A stretch of 6,908 nucleotides of DNA. Source: an uncultured Ruminococcus sp. Lineage in GTDB: Bacteria > Bacillota > Clostridia > Oscillospirales > Ruminococcaceae. The position numbers and the translations under genes were made by a program. The DNA is taken from the NCBI GenBank assembly GCA_947177375.1, contig CAMWUF010000053.1:1-6908 (forward strand), read 5' to 3'. Below, in pieces: positions 1 through 6,882 of the stretch (position 1 is the stretch's first letter; each line of letters starts with the position of its first letter). Under the pieces are notes generated by a model that worked only from the letters and a program-made list of their open reading frames with translations, did not search any database and was not told the DNA's origin.

Positions 1-65
1 CTATGTGCACAGCAAGTTTTGAAGGTGAAATAGATTATTTAAAATTTTTATCTGGAGGTATTCCT

Positions 66-1475
66 ATGAGAAGAAGAGCAAAAAATGAGGGCAGTATCCG
101 CCAGCGTTCCGACGGAAGATGGGAAGCAAGAGCAACTGGCAGTATCGACTATCGAACAGGCAAACCAAAGCGTATTTCTGTTTACGGTAAAACAAAAACA
201 GAAGTAATTGAAAAGCTGAGGGTGCTTGAATATGAAATTCACTGTCAGAACAAAATCGCCCCTACATCCACAAAATTTGTTGACTGGCTCACCTACTGGC
301 TGGAAACTTATAAAAAGAATAATATCAAACAATCAACTTATGTAAGCTATCGTGGATATATTGACAGACACGTTGCTGTTGGGTTTCCAGCTATGAAGCT
401 AAAGGATTTGACTTCAAGAGATTTGCAGGAGTTTTACAACTATAAATTGGCAGTTGAGAATTTATCAGCAAAAACAGTTATCAATATTCACCGCTGCTTA
501 CATGAAGCGTTGAAGCAGGCAGTTCTGGAGCATTATCTTACTTTCAATCCAAGTGATGCAGTTGTACTTCCAAAACGTGAAAAGCCTGAAATTGAAATTT
601 TAACCCGTGAAGAACAAACCAGATTAATTCAGGCAAGCTATCAGTTTCGCTACGGGATTTTTATTCGTTTGACTTTAACAACAGGTATGCGGCTTGGTGA
701 AGTGCTGGGATTAAAATGGGAAAACATTGACCTGCGTTCTGGCATACTGAATATTCGCCAGACATTAAACAGACTTGAAAAAATCGACTACAACGGAAAA
801 GGTTCAAAAACAGAGATTGTATTTCAAGTTCCAAAAACTAAAAATTCTATCCGTTCCATTCCTCTTCTGCCCTTTATGATAAAAGAATTACAGGACTGGA
901 AAAATGTGCAGATGGCTGATAAGGTACAAGCAGGTTCAGCCTATCAGGATATGGGAATGGTTGTCACAAATCCGTTCGGTAGTTACATAGAACCCAGGAC
1001 ATTCAAGGATTATTACAACAAGATTTTACAAACTGCAAATATCGGGCATTATACATTTCATGCACTTCGTCATACATTCTGTACAAGAGCGTTGGAAAAC
1101 GATATGGATGCAAAAACCGTTTCGACTATCATGGGACATTATTCTGTTGCATTCACACTTGATGTATACGGTCATGTATTGGACAGTCACAAGCGTGAGG
1201 AAATGATGAAAATGGAAGGACTGTTTGACCTTCCAACAATATCACCTCAGCAGCAATCCTATCCTATAATTGTCACTATAACGGCAAACGGATTTATACT
1301 GAATGTAGTAGATTTTGATGACTTAAGTTTTGAAGTTGATGACATTCCGTTCGGCTTAATTTGTATTCAAGATGCGATTACGGAAAAACTTGTCGGGCAT
1401 TGTCCACCAGTTCCGACTCCATGTTCCGATTTGGTTCTTTCGGCTGGTGAATTTGTTTTGATTGTAAATGTTTGA
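66..1475 (+). CDS. Tyrosine recombinase (phage/ICE integrase, Tn916-like) with C-terminal extension
   Basis: Site-specific recombinase that would integrate and excise a mobile element. The start is ATG 66 because GGAGG at 53-57 sits 8 bases upstream; the frame stays open to base 3 but has no better site. In 469 residues: about 1-55 is the basic arm-type DNA-binding domain (EGSIRQRSDGRWEAR pattern), 70-170 the SAM-like core-binding domain, and 175-385 the catalytic domain. The catalytic set is complete: R209 in TTGMRLGE, a lysine in PKTKNS (K257 or K259), H332 and R335 in HALRH, H358 in GHYS, and nucleophile Y368 in DVYGH. These motifs are typical of the Tn916/phage integrase family in Bacillota. 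Proteins of this type usually end soon after the tyrosine, but here about 80 further residues follow (389-469), rich in short hydrophobic beta-like stretches, which I do not recognise. The gene has its own terminator. No excisionase is visible; it may lie upstream of the window. Confidence 0.95.
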   Translation: MRRRAKNEGSIRQRSDGRWEARATGSIDYRTGKPKRISVYGKTKTEVIEKLRVLEYEIHCQNKIAPTSTKFVDWLTYWLETYKKNNIKQSTYVSYRGYIDRHVAVGFPAMKLKDLTSRDLQEFYNYKLAVENLSAKTVINIHRCLHEALKQAVLEHYLTFNPSDAVVLPKREKPEIEILTREEQTRLIQASYQFRYGIFIRLTLTTGMRLGEVLGLKWENIDLRSGILNIRQTLNRLEKIDYNGKGSKTEIVFQVPKTKNSIRSIPLLPFMIKELQDWKNVQMADKVQAGSAYQDMGMVVTNPFGSYIEPRTFKDYYNKILQTANIGHYTFHALRHTFCTRALENDMDAKTVSTIMGHYSVAFTLDVYGHVLDSHKREEMMKMEGLFDLPTISPQQQSYPIIVTITANGFILNVVDFDDLSFEVDDIPFGLICIQDAITEKLVGHCPPVPTPCSDLVLSAGEFVLIVNV

Positions 1476-1480
1476 TTGAT

Positions 1481-1516
1481 TAAATTTCCGTGCAGTATCA
1501 TCTGCACGGAAATTTA
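1481..1516 (+). terminator. Intrinsic terminator after the integrase
   Basis: A perfect 15-bp inverted repeat (1481-1495 with 1502-1516) closes a 6-base loop TATCAT and begins 5 bases after the integrase stop. A T-rich stretch follows (TTTTTG, then CTCTTTTTTC). It should isolate integrase transcription from the ATPase gene. Confidence 0.88.
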
Positions 1517-1519
1517 TTT

Positions 1520-1610
1520 TTGTCTCTCTTTTTTCAAAATTAAAATCGAAGCTTATTAAAATTAAGGGTTTTTTTATTTTTACTAATATAATTTTAAAAA
1601 AGGGAGACAA
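1520..1610. repeat. Long imperfect inverted repeat between integrase and ATPase genes
   Basis: Bases 1520-1541 (TTGTCTCTC, six T, C, AAAATT) are complementary to 1590-1610 (AATTTT, six A, GGGAGACAA). There is one extra base (C1535) and one T/G pair. The loop is 48 bases. It lies just upstream of the ATPase promoter and immediately after the integrase terminator. It is followed at 1609-1622 by the perfect palindrome AATTTTTAAAAATT. Role unknown: a second terminator, an operator region or a recombination site are all possible. Confidence 0.6.
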
Positions 1611-1635
1611 TTTTTAAAAATTTTCTGCAAACCTA

Positions 1636-1664
1636 TTTACTTTTCAATCTGAATAGTGTATAAT
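1636..1664 (+). promoter_or_regulatory. Sigma-A-type promoter for the large ATPase gene
   Basis: A consensus -10 box TATAAT (1659-1664) lies 17 bases after a -35-like TTTACT (1636-1641, 4 of 6 consensus bases). The DNA upstream is very A/T-rich, which could act as an UP element. The expected transcription start is near 1671, giving a leader of about 43 bases. Confidence 0.7.
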
Positions 1665-1713
1665 TAATATAACAATAATTCATTACTCTACAAAACAAAA
1701 GGAGATTAAAAAT

Positions 1714-4700
1714 ATGGATGATTCTCATGAATTATTTGTATACCATGGTTCTACCCATGTTCCTAAACCAGAACCGCAACAACAAAATGTCCCTGTCCAA
1801 AATCAACAGCCAGTATATCCGTTCCAGCATCAAACACCAGTTATGCCTGACCAAACTCCAACACTGCAACAAGATAACACACAAATAATTGCCAGTGCAA
1901 TAAACTCTCTGAAAGAAACGGCGGACTCTATTATAACTTCGAAATTAAATGACCGAAAATCTTTAGAAGCAATTACAAGAGAAAATACTATGCTTCGTAT
2001 GAACATTCAACGTATGAAACAAAATCGTTCTGAAAACAGATTCTTTAAAGAAAGCAATGAAGGTGTTGCTATATGCGTTGAAACAAATGGCGTTCATGAA
2101 AAAATTATACGCATCGGTTTTATTTCTATTCTCAATGCACAGGGGTACAAAATTTTTCGTAATGGAAACTACACTGATTATACACTTGTAACGTATTTGG
2201 ATAGCAAAAGATGCGAACGCTCCGCAGTATTTACTGATGATGAACTTACGAATAAAAAAATACTCAAATACTTTCACGGATTTGAATGCGAATGTAAAAA
2301 TAAACAGCTTGCTAACGATTATCTTGCTTCAAGAATTCATGATATAAAGTCCAATGTTATCCTTATAGTTAATGAGTACCCTGGATTCTCTCCCTATAAA
2401 GATGAAAATAATATAGAAAAAGCTCACTTTATTTGTAACGCTGAAATTGCTGTTCCTGAACTTCTAAGACTTTATTCTCCCAATATTATCAACAGAAGGC
2501 TTCCTAAGCATCAAAAAAATATTACAGATATTAAAAATGTTGTTTTATCTTTTCTGAATACACCAGAGAAATGTCTTCTTTTCACTTTCAATATATGCGG
2601 TATTCTTTCTTCTTTGCTGAATGAAATTGGATATAACATGGAACAGTTTCTGGTAATTTCTTCGACTGATTATAACGATACAAAATATGCCTCCATGTAT
2701 CTGAAACTTTATGACAGAAATAAACCATCGCTAAGTTTTGATGACAGCAAACCCACAATTCAGAAGGAGTTTTTTACTTCAAGAGATGAAACGATTGTCA
2801 TAAGCGAATGCACAAATATCGACAATCAATCCAGAAGAGAAGATATACTACAATTAATTTTAAGCCTTGATAATAAAGCTCAACCGCATAACACAGCAAT
2901 AATTTCAACTGCTGCTCAGTATATTCTGCCGCCTGAAAAGAAAATCTGCATAACTCTTAATAAGCTATTTCCTGGCGGATTAATTCCCGAAGAAGAAAAT
3001 AGTTTATGCAATTCTTTGAATGATATTTCTCGTCACTTTATAGATTTCTGCTGTAATCAATACTCTGATGTTAAATCTGATTTAAAATTCTCAATTTCAT
3101 TTTTGTATAATGAAACAAGACAGCAGGATTTTCAAAATACACAATACCGTAAAAGCTGGTGTATACTGATAAGCGTTTTTGAGATGCTTCAAACATATTA
3201 TGATATTCCTGTTTCAATTGATGATATTGCAAAATATTTATATCATATTATAAATACAGGCGTAAAAAAAACTGGTGGAAATTCCGAAGCAATCGTAAAT
3301 GACTTCACTCAGGCTCTCAATGAAGTTATTCGCAGTAATAATGTCAGTATTGTTCAATACAGCAAGGATATGAACTTTACTCCTGGAAACAATGAAATCA
3401 TAATAAAAGATGAAATGCTTGCATTGGAAGAAGAAACGCTAACGAAAAAAATTCTTCCTCTTATGACTACAACAAACAGTGTTCTTCATATTCTTCAAAG
3501 TCTGAATGAAGATAACCTGCTTTATACATCATCAAAAGGCAGTAAAGAATCACTGCGTTATAAGCTTACCGTTTACAACCATGGAATGCACAGAAGACAT
3601 AGTTTTATTGTAATTGAAAAAGACACTATTCTTGATAACGATATTGCAGATATGTTAAGTGGGATTAAAACCTCTGAATGGTTTGCCAAAACTCTCCCAT
3701 CAACACCTGTTATTCCAGTTATTACAAATCAGAATGGTTTTATTGCAAGTCAAGAATTTGCTGCCAACAGACAAGATAATCTGCATTTTTTTACTACAGG
3801 TATGCCTGGTTATGGAAAAACATTTCATCTCACCGAGCGTATGTGCAGTCTCCAGAAGCAAGGTATCCGTACTGTAGTATTCGATGCAAGCAGTTCATTT
3901 ACCAGAAAAGAAATTATTGAAAAACTCTCTGTAGGCGGTGATGATAAAATACTAAAAGAAGTAGAAAATTATGTAAACGAGCATATTACATTCCACAATA
4001 TCGAAACAGAAGGCATACCCATAGAACCGCTGATGCTTAATTTCTCGGATGATATTACGGAGAAGAAAAACATCTTGTTTTCCATTATCATGTCTCATTT
4101 CGGCAGTCTTGGTAAAGTACAGGAAGTATTTATAGGGCAATTAATAACAAACCTGATTTCTACTGATGATTTATCTATTATAAATGCTTACGACTGTATT
4201 GTTGATGCATATTACCCTGAAAAACAAGATTCTCTTCATCTTCAGGTAACGGAACATTTCTCATGTTTCACCAATTATGAATGTGCTAACAGAGGATGGA
4301 GTGAATTTTTAAATAACAGTAAGGATATTGTTATCATATCCATGAACGCTTCCTCGAAAACAGGTGGATATGCCCTCATTGATATTCTTATGATGTCCCT
4401 GTTTTATCATCAGCGTTTCAATCCTGCGAAGCATCTTGGCATTTTTGTTGACGAAATTCATAGTCAAAATCTGAAACCGCAGGGACCGATAACACAGATA
4501 CTCAGAGAAGGGCGAAAATTCCGTACATTCCTCAATTATGCGACTCAGTTTCTTTCTAAAAAAAATACTGATGCAAATGCAGTCATTAAACTTGCTAGCT
4601 TGTCTGCATTCTTCAATCCTGATGATACTTCTGTTTTAGCAGTTTCCAAAAGTCTTGGAATATCTCAAAAGGAACTTTTGTGCATGGATGTGGGCGAATG

Positions 4701-4803
4701 CTTTATCAAGGGTGATGTGTATAACTATCAGAAACATATCAGAGAAAATAAGGTACTTCACGGTAAGACATATAGAAATTTTGTGCCGTTCAAGCCTGAA
4801 TAA
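1714..4803 (+). CDS. Large HerA/VirB4/FtsK-like ATPase with a degenerate helicase-like middle module
   Basis: A probable DNA-translocating motor of unknown role, 1029 residues, cytoplasmic (no signal peptide or membrane segment seen). ATG 1714 is preceded by AAGGAG at 1699-1704. Residues 1-55 are Gln/Pro-rich and probably disordered, and about 65-105 is probably a coiled coil. Residues about 110-665 resemble by eye a DUF927/phage replicative-helicase module: a YPGFSPYKDENN segment, a helical run before a P-loop position, and helical and winged-helix-like parts at about 440-640. Its ATP-binding motifs have decayed: the P-loop position reads SSTDYNDTK (316-324), the Walker B position VISE (362-365), then a sensor-like IISTAAQ (396-402). 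The C-terminal motor is intact: Walker A GMPGYGKT (696-703), Walker B IFVDEIH (910-916), then REGRKF (931-936) and ATQ (943-945), the order found in HerA/VirB4/VirD4 ATPases. It is a monocistronic gene with its own promoter. No relaxase or NurA-like nuclease is nearby, so conjugation, element maintenance and defence all remain possible. Confidence 0.85.
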   Translation: MDDSHELFVYHGSTHVPKPEPQQQNVPVQNQQPVYPFQHQTPVMPDQTPTLQQDNTQIIASAINSLKETADSIITSKLNDRKSLEAITRENTMLRMNIQRMKQNRSENRFFKESNEGVAICVETNGVHEKIIRIGFISILNAQGYKIFRNGNYTDYTLVTYLDSKRCERSAVFTDDELTNKKILKYFHGFECECKNKQLANDYLASRIHDIKSNVILIVNEYPGFSPYKDENNIEKAHFICNAEIAVPELLRLYSPNIINRRLPKHQKNITDIKNVVLSFLNTPEKCLLFTFNICGILSSLLNEIGYNMEQFLVISSTDYNDTKYASMYLKLYDRNKPSLSFDDSKPTIQKEFFTSRDETIVISECTNIDNQSRREDILQLILSLDNKAQPHNTAIISTAAQYILPPEKKICITLNKLFPGGLIPEEENSLCNSLNDISRHFIDFCCNQYSDVKSDLKFSISFLYNETRQQDFQNTQYRKSWCILISVFEMLQTYYDIPVSIDDIAKYLYHIINTGVKKTGGNSEAIVNDFTQALNEVIRSNNVSIVQYSKDMNFTPGNNEIIIKDEMLALEEETLTKKILPLMTTTNSVLHILQSLNEDNLLYTSSKGSKESLRYKLTVYNHGMHRRHSFIVIEKDTILDNDIADMLSGIKTSEWFAKTLPSTPVIPVITNQNGFIASQEFAANRQDNLHFFTTGMPGYGKTFHLTERMCSLQKQGIRTVVFDASSSFTRKEIIEKLSVGGDDKILKEVENYVNEHITFHNIETEGIPIEPLMLNFSDDITEKKNILFSIIMSHFGSLGKVQEVFIGQLITNLISTDDLSIINAYDCIVDAYYPEKQDSLHLQVTEHFSCFTNYECANRGWSEFLNNSKDIVIISMNASSKTGGYALIDILMMSLFYHQRFNPAKHLGIFVDEIHSQNLKPQGPITQILREGRKFRTFLNYATQFLSKKNTDANAVIKLASLSAFFNPDDTSVLAVSKSLGISQKELLCMDVGECFIKGDVYNYQKHIRENKVLHGKTYRNFVPFKPE

Positions 4804-4874
4804 TTTTTAATAAAAATCAATTCTTTCCTGCTCCTCAATGCTTCAAGTTTTTACTTATCTTTTTTCATTGATAA

Positions 4875-4893
4875 GGGGTCAAATTGGGGTCAA
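4875..4893. repeat. Tandem GGGGTCAA direct repeats, 11-bp period
   Basis: GGGGTCAA occurs at 4875-4882 and again at 4886-4893, so the copies repeat every 11 bp, about one helical turn. A weaker GGGGTTAT follows at 4982. I found no other copy on either strand. The spacing suits two protein monomers bound on one face of the DNA, as at arm-type sites of tyrosine integrases; that role is inferred. Confidence 0.6.
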
Positions 4894-4906
4894 CTCAGCT
4901 TCAAGC

Positions 4907-4945
4907 AAAAAGACAACCCACGTAATTGCCCGTATTACGTGGGTT
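4907..4945 (-). terminator. Intrinsic terminator for the minus-strand operon (possibly two-way)
   Basis: A perfect 12-bp stem (AACCCACGTAAT 4915-4926 with 4934-4945) closes a 7-base loop TGCCCGT. Read on the minus strand it is followed by GTCTTTTTGC, a U-tract suited to ending the ATPase/DUF4276 transcript about 195 bases past its stop codon. On the plus strand the sequence after the stem (TAGTGACATTATTTTTT) is a weaker tract, so it may also stop read-through from the large ATPase gene. Confidence 0.75.
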
Positions 4946-5050
4946 TAGTGACATTATTTTTTAAGATTTTACTAATTTCATGGGGTTATGAGTGTTGCGT
5001 ACACTGATTTATATATTTTCATAGTGATTCAAAAGTGTCATAATATAGGC

Positions 5051-5130
5051 ATTTCCATTACATTACTGGTTTATGGATTTCACTTCTTAATTATACTTTT
5101 CGATACGCATAACGGAAATGTAACGGAAAT
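5051..5130. repeat. TAACGGAAAT tandem repeat with inverted partner
   Basis: TAACGGAAAT occurs at 5110-5119 and 5121-5130, an 11-bp period. The reverse complement of 5117-5130 matches 5051-5064 (ATTTCCATTACATT) at 13 of 14 bases, giving an inverted repeat around a 52-base spacer. It begins 11 bases past the stop codon of the DUF4276 gene. It could fold in the transcript's 3' end, but no U-tract follows on the minus strand, so a protein-binding site is as likely. Confidence 0.55.
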
Positions 5131-5140
5131 AAAAATCATC

Positions 5141-5791
5141 TCAAACACAGACATTCTTAATCTTTTCTATCCATGCTGCGAAGTGTTTGCACTCTGCAAG
5201 CATTTGCGTAATTCCAATTTTTTTAGCAATCAAAACGCCTTGTCTTGTTTTGGAATAATTAGGAATCAAATGCAAGATACGCTTGGAAGGTGCAGTTTCC
5301 AAAGAGTTGTTGATATGTTCAGGAGTTGGAAACTCATCTCTGATTTTCTGAATGGCATTTACTATATTATCCCTTGCAATAAATTTGAATGCCTGTGGTT
5401 CTGAAAATAATAAAGTTTCAAATTCATGTAGCATCAAATTGAACATAAGATTTGAATGTCCTATATCCTGATTGATAACATCTTCAATGATTTCCATTCT
5501 CCTATAAATATCAGGTTCATTACAATTAATTTCTGGTGTATCTGTCGGCATCTGATAGTAATCAAACATTGTAGTCACTATAATATTAGGGTTCTGGCAC
5601 AGTATATCAAGTTCTCTTCTAATATCACTATATTTACTTACCCCACCTCTATAGGACATAGTAGCTGTCCTTTTCGTTTTATGGATAATCGGAATTATAT
5701 AAATACCCATTTGCTTAAAATATGGTTTCAAAATGTTATTTATGAATCCTTCTTCGGTTTGACCTTCGCAGTATATATACACATATTTCAT
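5141..5791 (-). CDS. DUF4276 family protein (TOPRIM-like putative nuclease effector)
   Basis: A complete member of the DUF4276 family, 216 residues, the usual size. Family hallmarks run the whole length: YCEGQTEEGF at 7-16, TTMFDYYQMP at 73-82, HEFETLLF at 122-129, TAPSKR at 166-171, and the closing CKHFAAW at 201-207. E9 and D77 sit where TOPRIM folds place their acidic metal ligands; calling it TOPRIM-like is inference. The position two after D77 is Tyr, so the classic DxD is absent, apparently a family trait. The ATG overlaps the stop of the upstream ATPase gene by four bases (ATGA, 5788-5791), so translation is probably coupled; GGGAGG at 5804-5809 offers a somewhat distant binding site. 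By analogy with OLD and PARIS systems, where an ATPase works with a TOPRIM effector, it may be the nuclease half of an anti-phage pair. That is unproven for this family as far as I can tell. Confidence 0.88.
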   Translation of the reverse strand: MKYVYIYCEGQTEEGFINNILKPYFKQMGIYIIPIIHKTKRTATMSYRGGVSKYSDIRRELDILCQNPNIIVTTMFDYYQMPTDTPEINCNEPDIYRRMEIIEDVINQDIGHSNLMFNLMLHEFETLLFSEPQAFKFIARDNIVNAIQKIRDEFPTPEHINNSLETAPSKRILHLIPNYSKTRQGVLIAKKIGITQMLAECKHFAAWIEKIKNVCV

Positions 5792-6882
5792 GATGAGAGC
5801 CTACCTCCCAACAAATTCTTTCGCCAAAGGTCACCAAGAGCATAGTCATTTTCCAGCCAGATATGTAATTCTTCTTCATTCAGACGCTTAAATTCAGAGC
5901 CATTTTCTCCTCTGTCAACTACTATGATATCCTTCACATCAAACTCATTAAGCAATTCTACTGACTGTGTGGAAATGATAATCTGTTTATATCCCGAAAT
6001 TTGCTTTACCATTTCAGCAAATACAGTAATAGCATAGGGGTGTAATCCAAGTTCAGGTTCGTCTATAATAATAGTCGAAGGCTGTAACTCAGCAGGTTGG
6101 AGAAGCAGAACAGCCAAGCAGATAAATCTAAGTGTTCCATCAGAAAGCTGAGAAGCATAGAAAACATCTTCAGTACCTTTCTGCTGCCATTTCAGAATAA
6201 TCTGCTCCATATTTCCTTCCTGCGGCAAAAGAATAAAATCATTGAAATAAGGTGCAATCAAACGAATTGTCTCCACAATTTCTTCATAGCTTTCTGGATA
6301 ATACTGCTTCAATCGATACAGAAATGCTGCAAGATTAGAAGCGTCCCGCATTAATACCAGATTATTAGAAAGCATATGTACCTGTTTTATTTTTGCTGAC
6401 CTACTTGTATCATGGAAATGATATACTCTCCAGTTTTGCTTTGCAAGCATATCTTTTTTAAGGAAATCAGCTTCAGCTCCATTACCTGTATTTTCCCACT
6501 TAGATTCTTCATGTGCCGTTGAAGCATTCGCTATTATTCCATCATAACCCAAAAATTCATTTTTGAAAATAACACGGTTATCATCAGTCGGAACTAAAGT
6601 AAATCCATAGGAATTAGTATTAGAATATATTTCAAAGCAGATTTCTTCTGTTGTTTTTCTTCCATTATAAAAAATGGAGTTTAGACCATTCATCTGTATC
6701 CAGAACTGCAAATTTTTACTAATAATATTTTGAAGCATATCAAATGCTGAAATAAGATTTGATTTACCTGCTCCGTTGCTGCCAATCATTACATTAATGC
6801 AATTCAGCTTAATATCACAATTTTTTATAGACTTGAACCCATGAATTACAATTCTGGATAATTGCCCGTTCCATGTCTCCAT
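5788..6882 (-). CDS. RecF/OLD-like AAA family ATPase (AAA_21, COG4637-like)
   Basis: An ABC/SMC-type soluble ATPase of 364 residues. It has a Walker A GSNGAGKS (34-41), a central lid region with WRVYHFHDTS (151-160), an ABC signature LSDGTLR (246-252), a Walker B IIIDEPELGLHP (271-282) with D274 and E275, and a switch IISTQS (302-307). It ends in LGDLWRKNLLGGRL (349-362), a tail I associate with predicted ATPases of this group. It has no C-terminal TOPRIM domain; that job may fall to the DUF4276 protein encoded by the overlapping next gene. I chose ATG 6882 because AGAGG at 6891-6895 lies 8 bases upstream. The frame stays open to a TTG at 6906 at the window edge, which has no visible binding site. 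The promoter must lie outside the window. The likely role is dimeric, ATP-driven sensing or gating of the partner in phage defence, inferred from architecture. Confidence 0.9.
   Translation of the reverse strand: METWNGQLSRIVIHGFKSIKNCDIKLNCINVMIGSNGAGKSNLISAFDMLQNIISKNLQFWIQMNGLNSIFYNGRKTTEEICFEIYSNTNSYGFTLVPTDDNRVIFKNEFLGYDGIIANASTAHEESKWENTGNGAEADFLKKDMLAKQNWRVYHFHDTSRSAKIKQVHMLSNNLVLMRDASNLAAFLYRLKQYYPESYEEIVETIRLIAPYFNDFILLPQEGNMEQIILKWQQKGTEDVFYASQLSDGTLRFICLAVLLLQPAELQPSTIIIDEPELGLHPYAITVFAEMVKQISGYKQIIISTQSVELLNEFDVKDIIVVDRGENGSEFKRLNEEELHIWLENDYALGDLWRKNLLGGRLSS

Larger units (their letters stand above)
4804..5140. other. Repeat-rich convergent intergenic region
   Basis: The gap between the stop of the large ATPase gene (+) and the stop of the DUF4276 gene (-) has no convincing gene. 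In order it holds a T-rich stretch (4804-4866) with no clear hairpin for the + strand gene, the paired GGGGTCAA repeats, a 12-bp hairpin, and a repeat set built on TAACGGAAAT. Part of it is open in one + frame from 4988, but that frame runs antisense through the DUF4276 gene and has only a poorly spaced GGGG before its ATG. The density of short repeats suggests protein binding sites, possibly the end of an integrated element. Confidence 0.6.

Noticed and set aside
1..33. Possible C-terminal end of an upstream gene (frame ending at TAG 31-33), perhaps an excisionase
   Set aside because: Only ten codons are visible, too few to support a coding call.
48..332. Minus-strand open frame opposite the integrase start, and similar ones at 1356-1610, 1963-2277 and 3952-4140
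   Set aside because: They are shadows of the integrase and large ATPase reading frames with no ribosome binding site or recognisable product. The 3659-3877 + frame is likewise inside the ATPase gene.
31..4990. Att-like direct repeat between the A/T-rich leader before the integrase and the 4955-4980 stretch
   Set aside because: The similarity is only between low-complexity A/T runs with gaps; no exact repeat long enough for an attachment site was found.
4804..5140. tRNA gene, CRISPR array or small RNA in the convergent gap
   Set aside because: No cloverleaf, no regularly spaced repeats of CRISPR size and no promoter-hairpin unit could be seen; the repeats are 8-14 bases and occur two or three times.
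4988..5404. Open + strand frame of 138 codons with a hydrophobic N-terminus
   Set aside because: Most of it is antisense to the well-supported DUF4276 gene, the GGGG before its ATG is only 2 bases away, and the product resembles no family.
5456..6354. Further + strand open frames (5456-5845 and 6097-6354)
   Set aside because: Both lie antisense to the DUF4276 and ATPase genes, whose motifs run through the same bases.
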